Assembly: GCF_000372725.1 (NCBI RefSeq)
Contig: NW_005202428.1
Span: 2,536,873 to 2,600,872 of the forward strand
DNA from: Emiliania huxleyi CCMP1516
Taxonomy: Eukaryota > Haptophyta > Isochrysidales > Noelaerhabdaceae
Reading direction: 5' to 3'
Length of the DNA stretch: 64,000 bases
The notes under the pieces: generated by a model
Told to the model about the DNA's origin: nothing
The model's input: the letters and a program-made list of their open reading frames with translations, nothing else
The model's database searches: none
Program-made: the position numbers and the translations under genes
Shown: positions 39,780 to 52,134 of the stretch, one piece after another
How the letters are laid out: every line of letters begins with the position of its first letter
Numbering within the stretch: position 1 is the stretch's first letter

Positions 39780-41886
39780 TCACGCCTTGTGCCGCTTGCT
39801 CGCCTCGTCGGCCTCATGGTCGGCCTCCCCCTCGCTAGCCGCCTGGTGGGTGGTACGCGCGTGCGTCCCCTCCGCCGAGTTGCCGGCTGCGGCGGCGCCA
39901 CTGCCCTCCGCACCGCCGCCGGCTCTTGCCCCGCCGGTGGCCTCCACGGGGGCGGTGACCGTCAGCCAGCTGCCCGGTCCGTGGCCGGGCGGGACGGTGA
40001 TCTGGAAGATGAGGTGCCCCCCGCCGACCGTGGCTGGGAAGGCCTGTGAAGGCACAGAGGCGGGTGGTGTGGGGGGAGGGCGCGGGGAAAGAGGGTAGAT
40101 GCGTGAGGAAAGAGCGAGCGAGGAGCGAGGAGAGAGAGGGAGAGAGAGAGAGCGAGAGAGAGAGCGAGAGAGGGAGAGCGAGAGCGAGAGCGAGAGAGCG
40201 GGCGAGAGCGCGAGAGAGCGAGAGAGGAAGAAGCGAGAGAGCGAGAGAGCGAGAGAGCGAGAGAGGCAGGGGCAGGGGCAGGGGCAGGGGCAGGGGCAGT
40301 GGTATGCAGAGGTAGAGGCAGAGGCAGGCGTCGGTCACCTGCCCGGCATGCACCCCGTCCGGCACCTGCACCCGGAATTGCTGCTGCTGCTGCGGCGCCG
40401 CCTGCGCTTCGCACCCCTCGCCCGCCTCCTCGCCGTCCTCATCGCCGTGGCTGTTCGCGCCGACGATCTCGCTGCCCTCGTCCGTCAGGACGGTGAGCTC
40501 GCTGCCGTCCTCGAGCCGCACGCGGTACGGCGCAACCTCCCCCGGGGCCATGTCGTCCGCGCGGTGCAGCACCTGCAACAGGACGGTGTGAGAGGGGCAA
40601 CATGAAAGCTGACCGGCGGCGCGGACTCTGCGCGGCGCGGCGCCTCCACCACCGTGCCCGCCGCCCACCTCTCCCCCTCCTCCGCGTCGAAGCCCGTGGT
40701 GCGGCACTCGACGGCGTCGCCGGGCTTGAAGCGGAGCGTGCTCGCCTTCCGCGTCAGGTTCTCTGGCGTGGCGAGGCAGTTGTTGAAGGTGCTCGCCTGG
40801 CATGACAGGAAGCGATGAGAGTGGCAACAACGAGGCTGCCGCAGGCAGGGACGCTGCTGGCCAGGAACTGCTCGTCGAGCCCCTTGCCGATGAAGACCAT
40901 CTTTGACTCGCGCGGCTCGCCCGGCTGCCACGCCTCCTCGAAGCCGCCGGAGAAGGTCATGTGCACCGCGTGGTAGATGTACCTGAAGGACATGTCGAGG
41001 AGATGTCACGGACGTGTCTTGGACGCGAGACCCGCTGCGCTAGACGCGCTGCTTTTGCTGCGAGTGCGCGACGGCGAGGACGCCCTTCATCCGGTAGATG
41101 TCCTCGCCCTGCGACTCTGCGATGTACTCGAGGAAGTCCGTCGCGAGCTCAAAGTCGAGGTCACCCTTCTGCACCGTCCGCATGTGGCGAGGCGCCCCCT
41201 GGTCGAGGGAGACGCTCGTGACGGTCTTGTCGTGCTGCGTCGGCGCGTTCTCCGGGTTGAGCAGCTGCGGGTTGGTCTGGAGCGCTCGCTGGAGGTCGAA
41301 GCCGTGGATGTTGAGCACCGAGTCCACCGACACGTCCCCGCGCGAGCAGCGCCGGATGGGCGCAAAAGCGTTGATGCCTCTCAGCCGCGCCTCGATGCGG
41401 GCGAGGTCCGCCTCCGTGACGAGGTCCGTCTTGTTCAGCAGCAGGCGGTCGGCGAAGGCGGCCTGCGCCACCGCCTCGTTGACGACGCCCTCCGGCTTCA
41501 CGGCGTCGAGGTGCCGCTCGACGTGCTTTGCGTCCACCATCGTGACGATGCCGTCCAGGCGCGCGAAGGCCTTGATCTCATCGTAGATGAGGAAGGTTTG
41601 CGCGACCGGCGCCGGGTCCGCCATGCCCGTCGTCTCGATGATGATCGCGTCGAGCTTCAGCTCGCCCGCCGCGGCGCGCTCGGCAAAGCCCTTGAGCAAT
41701 ACAACGAGATCTTGGCGTACAGAGCAGCAGAGGCAGCCGTTGAGAACCTCGATGATCTCCTCCTCCGAGCTGAACTTTGAGGTCTTCTGGATGAGCGCGT
41801 CGTCGATGCCGACGTCCCCAAACTCGTTTTCTATTATGGCGATCTTCTTGCCGTGCGTCGCCGTAAGGATGTGGTTGAGGAGCGTC

Positions 41887-41919
<33 letters not shown>

Positions 41920-41954
41920 GTGACCGGCACGCGTTCGGACGAAGAGGAGGCCAT
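39780..41954 (-). CDS. CobW/COG0523-family GTPase (putative metallochaperone) with C-terminal extension
   Basis: Five exons (41954-41050, 40982-40862, 40796-40614, 40572-40339, 40043-39780) join to 568 codons. The GTPase domain has Walker A GFLGSGKTTLLNH, ENEFGDVGIDDALI, the metal-binding GCLCCSVR (CxCC), ETTGMADP and NKTDLV. The CobW C-terminal domain follows (VHMTFSGGFEEAWQPGEPRESKMVFIGKGLD). COG0523 proteins handle Zn, Co or other metals; ZNG1 types activate a Zn aminopeptidase. After the usual end come about 200 extra residues: an SH3-like stretch (FKPGDAVECRTTGFD, YRVRLEDGSELTVL), a QQQQFRVQVPDGVHAGQ linker and a beta domain (GGGHLIFQITVPPGHGPGSW), then an Ala-rich basic tail. Introns: two GC-AG, two GT-AG; one is only 41 nt (40573-40613); 40044-40338 holds GAGA and GGGGCA repeats. 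Confidence 0.88.
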
Positions 41955-42508
41955 GTATGTAATGCCCGGAGGTGTCTACTTGCGGCGCGCGTCTTCGGCC
42001 TGACAGCTGTACTAACTAAAAGAAATCTAGTCGGCTGGCGCGCATCGATGGGGCGCACTGGCTTAAAACTAATTTTGACGGGACTTCGCTTGCTTAAAGA
42101 AAGAAAGAAAACAAAACAACGAGGGATGGGGGAGTGTGTGTGTGTGTGTGGATGGGGGAGGAGGACAGGGAGGGTCCACACCTGCACGAGCAGGATTTTG
42201 GAAGAACGATCAGGGGCACAGGGGGTTCTCCGATGCTCCTGACAAGGGACACGACAGGCTCGCAGCGCGGTGGCCGGTGCTCGGAGAGAGAGAGATTTAT
42301 AACCAACAATGGACTCCCAACTCCACTGGCGGTCTCATCTCAATCTAGCGACCTGCCTCCAGCTTCTCACTGGCAGCCTCTCGCAACCACAGGCACACTG
42401 ACACAGGGGTGGCAGGCTTGCTGTCATGAGGTGAGTATGTTTTCTGTGGGTGAGTGATAGATTCGGCCGGTTTTCTCTTCTCCCAGACAGGTCGTCTCGC
42501 CGCCCCCG
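41955..42508. other. Intergenic between divergent genes, with R2 copy
   Basis: The stretch 42085-42245 is R2 in reverse. A GTGAGT donor-like site follows an ATG at 42426; an ATGAG mini-exon spliced at 42431-42486 would extend the patatin protein in frame, but this is speculative. Confidence 0.45.
42085..42245 (-). repeat. Dispersed repeat R2, copy 2
   Basis: Reverse complement of 33605-33745 (A/G-rich AAAGAAAGAAAACA end, then GAGGAGGACAGGG and GCACGAGCAGGATTTTGG), with a short GT run inserted near 42137. Confidence 0.85.
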
Positions 42509-45500
42509 ATGCAGGAGGACGAGAACGACTACGACCTCTCCCCGCCCGGCTCTCGGCGAGCGTCCCCGGCGCCACCGACGGCCGCGAAAGACCTGCATGG
42601 CATCCACGCCAACCTCGCACAGCACGCCGACCGAGCAAAGGAGGACGCTCTCAAGGCGGCCCGCGTTCCTCCAAGCTTGCGCGCCCTCTCGCCACACCGC
42701 AGCGTCTCCACCCGCCCGCTCTCGCCCGCTCAGCCTCCTCCGCCGCCGCCGTGGCATCCTCTTCCGCCGCAGGTCCACGCGCAGGCGGTCGCCTTCAAGG
42801 AGGCGGTCGTGGACGCTGGCTCGCGTCACCTTCAGGAGCTGCGTGCGGCGGTCCCCACCACAAAGTCGGAGGTCTTCTCGGTCCCAGCAGAGAGCAGAGC
42901 TCCAGCCGCCTCTCTTCACACCTCTCGCGTCTGACGAGTCGCACCGTTCGTTCTCAGGTCGTGCGAAACACGGAGCTCAAGTTCCTCGTGCGCGCCCCAT
43001 GGCTGCTCGGCCTCTTCGTCCCTCCTCCCGCGTGGCCGTCGGAGCACCTCACCGTGCAGGCGGCGCCTGCTCAGCGATTCTCCATTCGAGATTGACTACT
43101 GACTGCACCTCACCGTACCAGGCTCCCCGTGTGGCGGCGACCGTACTCGCTTTCGGCGTGCTCTGCGCCATGGCGGCGGGCGGGCTCGTCTCCCTCCTCC
43201 TCCTCCTCCTCTGGTCGGGTGCCATCTCCGTGTCTCGCTGCTGCCGCCGCCGCCGCCGCTGGCCCTGACCGTGCCCCTGCCCCTGCCCCCAGGCGCCATC
43301 TTCGTGCCGCTGCTGCTGCTGCTGCTGCCACTCGCCGCCGCGGCCTACTGCGGCGCCTGGGTGTACATGGGCACTGCACCGCGCTTCGGCGCCGCCCCGG
43401 TGCTCAAGGAGAGGGAGCAGGCCCGCGCCGCGGCGCACGAGAAGAGGGCGACGGGCCGCGGCTCGAGGTGCGGTGAGCGTGCAAGGCAGCGCCTGTTCAC
43501 AGCTGGGGCGTGTGGCCAGGTGACGGCGGAGCTCGAGAGGGCGGTCCGGCTCGTGCAGGGGGCAGAGCACGGAGAGGCGATGCCTGGCACACTCCTCTCT
43601 TCTTCCCTCCCCTCTCCTCTCCTCTCCTAACCTCTCCTCTTCTCCCCTCTTCTCGTCCTCTCCCCTCCCCTCCCCTCCTCTCCCCTCCTCTCCCCTCCCC
43701 CTCTTCACAGCGGCGCGCTGTGACCAGGCGCACTCCGACTTTGCGGCGCACGTGGGGAGCGCCACCTCCTTCGCAGTGTACGGCTGCGGCACCCTCACGC
43801 CCTCGCGCGTGGAGGCGGCCTAGCGGCGTCCCCTTCCCATCGCCGCCACGCCTCTCTCTCCAGGCATCCTCTCTCATTGCCATTGTGATTGTGATTGGCT
43901 GCTCTTCCTGCTGCTTCACGCTCCTCCTCCTCCTCCTCCCCAGGCATCCTCGCAGCGTCGCACGTCGGGGCCCTGCTCGCGCTCGAGCGGTGCGGCGACT
44001 CACCCGGCCACAGCCGGCCGGCCAGGGCCACCTTCCTGGGTCAGCAGCAGTCGCCCTCGCTGCAGGTACGGCCTCAAGTACGACCAGCTGACCACGCTCG
44101 CGGGCGTCTCTGCCGGCGCGGTGATCGTCGCTTGCCTCTCCGTCGGCTTCGAGGCCGAGGACATCTACGATTTGGTGAGCAAGCGAGGTGCCACCACCGC
44201 CCACCCGCCTCCCCCGTCTCCATTCACAGCTGCTGCTCGCAGGTGAGCAAGATGCCATTCCACCGCCTTGCCTACCCGGAGCTGGGCGCTCTGCTGCGCG
44301 CCCTCGGCAACACCGTCCTCACCCTCCTCCAAGTCATCCGCCGCCAAGGCGCGGTGCCGTGGGCTCTGCGCGAGCTCTCCGCCGGCAACGGGCCCGGCAT
44401 CAACTCTGGCCGCCCAGCTCCTGGCGAGGAGCGTGCCCCACATGTCTGCGGTGATGGCTCGCGCTCCTCTCCGTCAGGCGCCGAGCTCGAGCGGATGGTC
44501 GGCGAGGCGCTCGCGCAGAGCCCCGCTGGCTCTGCGGACATCACCCTCGCCCAGGTCCGGGCGCAGCGGCGAGCGGGTGGCGAGGGCAGAAGGCTGTGAA
44601 GCGGGGTGGGTGTGAGGTAGGTCAAGGCGCAGTTCGACAAGCGGGTGGTGATCCTCGTCTCCGAGCTGGACACGGGCCGCGAGCGGCAGCTGACCCCCGA
44701 GACGGACCCGCGACTCTAGATGCCACTCTATGCCGAGCAGATGCCATGTGCTCTAGCAAGCACTCCGGAAGACGCGCCTGTTTGTGCTGCACAAGAGATG
44801 CCGCGCTCACACTCTCGCCCGCGTGCATACTAACCACGCCAGGGCCCGGGCGGGCCTTTGCAACCCGGCGGTCCCAACTCCTCTTGATGATCGCACTCTT
44901 TGCGAGCAGGACCCGGACCTGCCCCTGCGGGTGGCGGTCCGCATGTCGATGGGCGTGCCCGGGCTGATGGAGCCCTTCCGGTACGGCAGGCACGTCTACT
45001 GCGACGGCGGCATGTGCAACGACTTCCCGATGAACGCGCTGCCAGACGACGGCGGCAGGCTCGGGCTGATGGTGCGGCCAAAGGCGTGGTATATGTACAA
45101 CTTCGGGTCGCTGCACCGACTCAAGCGCGGCGAGCCGTCGAGCACGACGGGCGAGGCCGCCGCCGAGCTGCGAGAGAAGGGCGGGCTCCGTTCTACGAAT
45201 GAGTGGTTGGTCTTCAGGCGAGATCATCGCCGAGCTGCAAGAGATGGAGGCGCGGCTGCAGGGGAGCGGCATCTATCCCGTGCGCGACGCGGTCGACTTG
45301 GCGATGACGTGCATGCAGACGATGATGGACGCGAACCTCGCGCTCCAGATCCGGATGGCCACGGGCGGGGAGGAGGCGGCCGTGGGCGGGAGGGGCGCAT
45401 GGCCCCGCTCCTGGGGCGAGCTCAAGGCGCTCGTGCTTGAGCGCGGCCGCGGCGAGGCGGCCGCGCCGGCGGCGGACGGCGAGGCGGCGCCGCTCGCAGC

Positions 45501-45932
45501 CGCCGGGACGGGCGAGGTTGCCGCGCCGGCGCCTCCGCCGCGGCTGCCCTCTTTCTTCTCCCTCGCGCCGCAGATCGTCACCATCTGCGGCGGCTCTTTC
45601 TCTCCGTTTGACTTTGGGCTCTCCCAGCCGCAGCACACGCAGCGCAGGCCTGCTCTCTTTTTTGTCACGCACAGCCTTTGCTCTGCAGGCTCTCCAAGCT
45701 GCAGCACCGGCAGCTCTTTGTCTCGGGGCAGGTCTCGGTGCACCTCGCGGCAGCGCAGCACGCCATCCGGGAGCTGGAGGGGCCCGAGCCCGCGGCGGCG
45801 GCGGGCGGCGACGACGGCGAGGAGCTAGAGCTCTCGCCGAAGGGGAGGGGGTCCGCCGTGGCGCCCGTGCTCGGACGCGAGGCCAAGCTGAAGCTGCTCC
45901 TCTACCTCCTCCACCTCGACTACCCGCAGTGA
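42509..45932 (+). CDS. Patatin-like phospholipase/acyl hydrolase
   Basis: Coding segments show an N-terminal region with two hydrophobic helices (TVLAFGVLCAMAAGGLVSLL; AIFVPLLLLLLPLAAAAYC), then the patatin core: ILAASHVGALLALERYGLKY, the nucleophile elbow GVSAG, and the DGG dyad (YCDGGMCNDFP). Patatin-like enzymes hydrolyse acyl chains of phospholipids or galactolipids with a Ser-Asp dyad. Introns fixed by frame: 43990-44065 (GT), 44175-44242 (GT), 44409-44477 (GC), 44555-44620 (GT), 44705-44909 (fits only as GA-AG), 45151-45217 (GC); others lie between 42930 and 43960 and near 45600. The intron 45151-45217 starts with a clear copy of the exon at 45218. The C-terminus is acidic and low in complexity, ending LLLYLLHLDYPQ. 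The start is the first Met of the frame; an upstream mini-exon is possible. Confidence 0.8.
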
Positions 45933-47185
45933 TGGCGAGCGGCGCGAGGCCAGAGGCGAGCAGCCAGCCCCCGTGCATCGCCGGGGGGTCGTATGCGTTC
46001 CCCAGGGGCAGCTGTGGCGCGCGAGAGGAAGGCACTATGGTCTACGCGGCATGCAGGGTGCTGATCTCACTTGCGCCCGCCATGGTGACATGTGTGAGAA
46101 CGTGCTGGCTTGCTGCAGAGAGCTGCGACTTGCGAGCAGGCGCGCCCAAGATCTCCGTACACGGCTCTCTGACCTGACTGACCTGTCTCTGGCTGTGTAC
46201 ACACAGCACTCAGCAGAGAGCGCACATACGATCGTGTGTGTGAAAAAACTGTTCAAGTCTTAAAGGCAAAACACAACGCTCTGCGGTTGGTGCACCCCCC
46301 ACACTGACACATTCCCCTCATCCCCTACCCTTGGCTGAGCACATCTACCTGCGAGCTAGCCTCTCCGCATTTTCTCTTCCAGTCATCCGCCCGCGCCGCG
46401 CGCCATCTCTGGGCGTCTAGTGCAGCCACTGACAGAGCTATTCCGAAGGAGTGGTCGACGCCTCGCCTAGAGTTCGGGTGGACTTGCGCACTGCTTAGCC
46501 CTGAGGGGGGAGTGTGTGTGAGGTGGTGTAATGTCGTCCCGTTTCAGGCGGCAGGTCAGGGGATTAGCCGGGAGGATTCGGCAGCTCAGCCGGGGGCTGA
46601 GCGTCTGCAGGCAGCCTTCCGCTCGCGCCGAAATTCACAGCCCTCCCGGGCCGACGGGGTGCTCCTTGGATCGGGCCCCGCTCCCCGCTTTTCCTGTACC
46701 TGGACTGTCCGGGTCAGGAGGGTGAGAGTATTGGGTGGGCGAGGGCAGTACATCTGGCGGGTGGGGATTGAGGGACAGCAAGAGGGCTGATTGTCGAGGC
46801 TGATTGGGGGGTCAATGGGCGCGGGCGGCGCTTCGTGGTCCGGATTTTTTTGCTGTGCGAGTCGAGTTCGTGGCCGGTGCGCGGGAGATGAGTTGTCAGT
46901 TGGGGCGCGAGACGCGCGGGACAGTGTTGGAGGCGGCCAGTGAGGTAGGGTTGGCTTTGAGCAGTGCAGCGAGTGTGTGGTCAAGCGTGGGAGCAGCGCG
47001 CGAGCACCGGGTTTTTTTGCTGTGCGAGTCGAGTTTGTGGCCGGTGCGCGGGAACCTGGCTGAAAACCCGCGCATCCGGCCGGTTGTGCGACCGAGGTCG
47101 CCGATTGTACGACCGAGGTCGCAGAGCCTTGGCGACGCGACGCGCACGTCGCCAAGGAGTTGGTAAAATGTCCGAGGTTTTTTAC

Positions 47186-47259
<74 letters not shown>

Positions 47260-47276
47260 GGATGAGGATGAGGATG

Positions 47277-47353
<77 letters not shown>

Positions 47354-47940
47354 CGTGTGTGTGGAGAAGAGAGTGAAATACATGAAATTCGCTCCTCGCG
47401 GCGTCGGATAAAGTTTTTTATATTTTAAACGCCGTATCTCCGTCTTCGCAGTTCGCTAGGCCCCCCAGCGTCGCTATACCCTCTACACGCGCTACGCGGG
47501 TGCGCAGACATCGGTCCGCACCCTCTACACCCGGCCGCTACCCCGTTCTATATGGGTATGCCGTATCCCGTAACGACAACACACAAAAATATCAAAATGT
47601 GCCAATGCCATATTACAAAAGAGGAGAGCGAGAGGCACTCGCGAGTGGGAACGCTGATGCTCGCCCAAAACGGCTCCAATCCGAGCCGTACCACGTCCTA
47701 ATCCGCGGCCAGGCGAAAACGGGCGTCGTCTAGCTCAGGCGCTTACGTATGCATACTTTATGAGAATGCTCCGAAGCGGAGGCGCTGGAAAGCGGCGTGC
47801 GGGGCCGCGGCGGCCCCGCACTGCCGTGCCGCGACATTCCTCTCCACCTCCCCATGATGGACCACGGAGCTAAACTGCTGCGGGCCTGCGACACACTGGA
47901 TCGCGCGACGGGCCGAGCCAGGAGCCACCGCGCCGCCGCC
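45933..47940. other. Intergenic, no gene recognised
   Basis: About 2 kb without a supported gene. A direct repeat (TTTTTTTGCTGTGCGAGTCG, then GTGGCCGGTGCGCGGGA) occurs at about 46845 and 47009. The GAT repeat is listed separately. A pyrimidine/GC-rich stretch follows at 47460-47560. Confidence 0.55.
47186..47352. repeat. (GAT)n trinucleotide repeat
   Basis: About 165 bp of GAT units with a short GAGGAT interruption near 47258-47280. An ORF starting MSEVFY then poly-Asp crosses it; I do not count it as a gene. Confidence 0.95.
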
Positions 47941-49581
<1,641 letters not shown>

Positions 49582-49794
49582 TGAGAGATCCTTGTGCTGT
49601 GCTGGTCCTGTGTATCGGCCGAAGCGTGCACTCTCGTTTCTTTTCGATTCTTTCGGCACGGCGCTCATTTTGGTAGGCCACCCGCAGGCTCACTGCTCAA
49701 CGGAGGCGCCGGCGAACACCGCCCGGCGCCTTTGCAGAGGGCCAATGACCTCCCCCGCGACAGATCATTTGCCGCCAAGCAAGTGCCAAGTCAT
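49582..49794. other. 5' flank of unidentified gene and left R5 flank
   Basis: A short 5' region of the minus-strand gene, then R5 sequence ending in CAAGTCAT at 49787-49794, the left target duplication of the next element. Confidence 0.6.
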
Positions 49795-51031
49795 CTGAGG
49801 GAGGGTGTAGAGGATGTAGAGTGTGGAGCGCTGTAGAGCTGTAGAGATGTAGAGCGCTCTGGAGCACTGTAGAGCTGTAGAGCTCTACATCCGCCGCGGG
49901 ACGAGGCGCGTGCGTTGTAGAGCGATGTAGAGCGCGATTTTGCTGTATGTATAGAGTTTGTTGTAGAGGCTTTACAGCCAAACCGCCGGGAAGGCAGTGA
50001 CTCAAAGAGGTCGAGTCGCACTAATGGGGTGTCTCCGAGCTTACTGGAGCCCCGATGGACGGCCCTGACTATCACTGACACACAGAGAGTCCCTCTGACG
50101 GCACACAACACCCTATAACTGCGTCATGATTGTTGTATCGCGCGCCTTGCGGGGGGGGGGGGCGCGGAAAAGAGGAACCTCTTAGCGCCCTCGCCACGGT
50201 GCTGCAAGCAGCGCCGGGCGACGACGACTTACCGCCTCCCGGTCCCCCTCGGCACACCTCCGCTGCTCAATGTTTGACGACTCGAACCCGTGAAGCTTCC
50301 CCGCGCGCGGGTTACCCCGCACACGGGTCAGCCTGCCAGCCACAAATCCACGCAAGCGTGGTCCGCGCGCATGGCATACAGGCGTCCGCCAGACAGCGCA
50401 GAGGCTAGGCGACCGGGGGAGGACTAGCTCAAGGGCAACACAGCGTCACCAGCCGTTGGCTGGTGACGCTGTGACCAGCCTGCCATGCGTCGCCGGTGCC
50501 GCATTCGTCGCTGTGCTTCTTTAGCAGGCGGTGGACTGTCGGCTGCGAGGACGGTTGCACATTTGCGCGAGGCGAGGCGAGCATTCAGACGCGCTGCATG
50601 CGCCATGACTCGCGCCAGCACGCGTGCGGGAGCTCCTGGCTGAGCGTTGAGTCCAGGCGAGTTGCGCTGGCCACGATCGCTACGCCAAGCCGAGCTGACG
50701 CGCCGAGGCGCCGGCCAGTCGCAGCCGTGAGGCATGCCACAGCAGCAGAGGCACCTGCCACCCATTGGGCGGGCAGACAGAAGGCCAGGGCAGCACTGCC
50801 ACTGGCAAGTGCAACGCGCCTCATGTCGGAGAGCGACCGTGCCTCGTTCCTATCGCCGCTTACGATGTAGAGTTTGTTGTAGAGATTTCACGTTGTAGAG
50901 CGCCTGTACATCGCTCTACAACGCACGCGCCTCGTCACGCGGCGGATGTAGAGCTCTACAGCTCTACAGCGCTCTCCAGCTCTACAGTTCTACAGCGCTC
51001 TACACTCTACATCCTCTACACCCTCCCTCAG
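49795..51031. mobile_element. Non-autonomous DNA transposon with about 170-bp inverted ends and 8-bp target duplication
   Basis: The left end CTGAGGGAGGGTGTAGAGG and the right end are inverted copies over about 170 bp, built of TGTAGAG subrepeats and a shared GCGTGCGTTGTAGAGCGAT block. CAAGTCAT stands on both sides (49787-49794, 51032-51039), and an uninterrupted relative of the flanks lies at 36055-36110. The interior (about 49980-50860) has no transposase-like frame; it holds a run of about 13 G near 50150 and a perfect 16-bp-stem hairpin at 50439-50473. The 8-bp duplication suggests hAT-like, but the ends do not let me decide. Confidence 0.92.
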
Positions 51032-51039
51032 CAAGTCAT

Positions 51040-51260
51040 ATCGTTGCTCAGGTCCACTCTCTCTTCGAACACTTGTACCTCCACCGATGATGTTGGCGCT
51101 GGGGTCCCCTTCGGGTGCATCGTGACAGCTGACGACGGGATTACCACAGCGCACAGGTGTTTCGTCCTCCTCGGGGTCGTCTTCCCCGGCTTCCCCCGGT
51201 TCGGCTCTATACGTTCAGCACGTTCAGCGTGGCTCACCCTCCATGCCGTGAATAGGCGCT
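51040..51260 (+). repeat. R5/R4 repeat segment
   Basis: The first 45 bp continue the R5 segment (see 36055-36110). From about 51110 (GGTGCATCGTGACAGCTGAC) to 51255 (CATGCCGTGAATAGGCG) it matches the reverse complement of about 63860-64000, the end of the window. Confidence 0.85.
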
Positions 51261-51324
51261 AAGAAAGAACGACAAGGCTTTAGAAATTCTTTTTATCACA
51301 ACGAAGTAATGAGCGCGCTCTAGC

Positions 51325-52010
51325 GCGCGCCAGCAGTAAAGAAAGAAGAAAGAAAACAGACAACCCAAGGGAGGGATGGGAGGACGGCACGTTGGGCTCA
51401 ACGAGGTTTTCCGGAAAACAAAAAGGAAAACAGAGGGTCCCCAGCACTTTGCGTTTCCGGAAATTTCCAGGGAAAACAGAGGGTGTTTGGTGCTCCATTC
51501 TAGAAACTCGCGAGTTTCCCTGAGTCTGAGAGCTGGTCTGGCGTCTGGGGCAAAATCTGAGGCAAAATTGAGGAAATCGACAAAATACCCAGGCGGTCGC
51601 AGGGTAATTTCCAGGTATACACGGTTTCTCCGCGAAATTCCCGGCATTTTGCCGATTTGGCCTAAAATTTGGCTGATTTTGGGCCCAAACCAGCCTCAGA
51701 CTCGGCTCAGAGCCAAAAATTTGACGATTTCCACGGAGTTTTCCCGGGAAAATAGAGAGGAAAAGAGAGGGTGCTGTAGAGAAAAAAGGAAAGGAAAACA
51801 GACGGGGTGCGAGAGGCAAACCTCGTTGAGCCCAAACAAACAAACGGGACGCCGCCACCGCGCCACCACACAGGCAGGGATTTTAAGGAGAGGAGTGTGG
51901 TGCTAGCCGTCGCCCACCCTAATAACCCTTGGGCGTCTGCCTCTTTCTATCTCTCTTCGCAGTCCCTAGGCGATCCTCGCTGCAACCTTCATGCCGCCAA
52001 GTCAGCCTCT
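51325..52010 (+). repeat. Dispersed repeat R3, copy split by an insertion
   Basis: 51340-51391 (AAAGAAAACAGAC to GGACGGCACG) and 51845-52000 (GGGACGCCGCCACC... to GCTGCAACCTTCATGCCGCC) together match 35655-35840. The 444-bp element sits between. The right part also forms the 5' region of the gene at 52135. Confidence 0.88.
51392..51835. mobile_element. 444-bp MITE-like element nested in R3
   Basis: Perfect 18-bp terminal inverted repeats, TTGGGCTCAACGAGGTTT at 51392-51409 and its reverse complement at 51818-51835. The interior is rich in TTTCC/GGAAA and CAGAGGG words. The corresponding place in the R3 copy at 35690-35705 is empty. A target duplication is not clear. Confidence 0.88.
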
Positions 52011-52134
52011 CTGCGCGCCTAGGAAATTCTCTTCGTTCGCCCCTCTTTGTGGACCAGCCTCTCTCTCGCTCGCTCGTGCCAGCCTCCTCTCGCCCCTCGC
52101 CCTACCTAGTTCGCGAGTGCTTCCGAGAGTTCTT

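Noticed and set aside
43601-43710. Coding exon in the CTCTCC-rich part of the patatin gene
   Set aside because: Low-complexity pyrimidine tract typical of introns, with a stop in the relevant frame.
47168-47428. Poly-aspartate protein
   Set aside because: Translation of a GAT microsatellite with a very short unique part; no other evidence of coding.
50262-50300. tRNA-like B box (reverse of GACTCGAACCC)
   Set aside because: No matching A box, anticodon arm or acceptor stem could be drawn around it.
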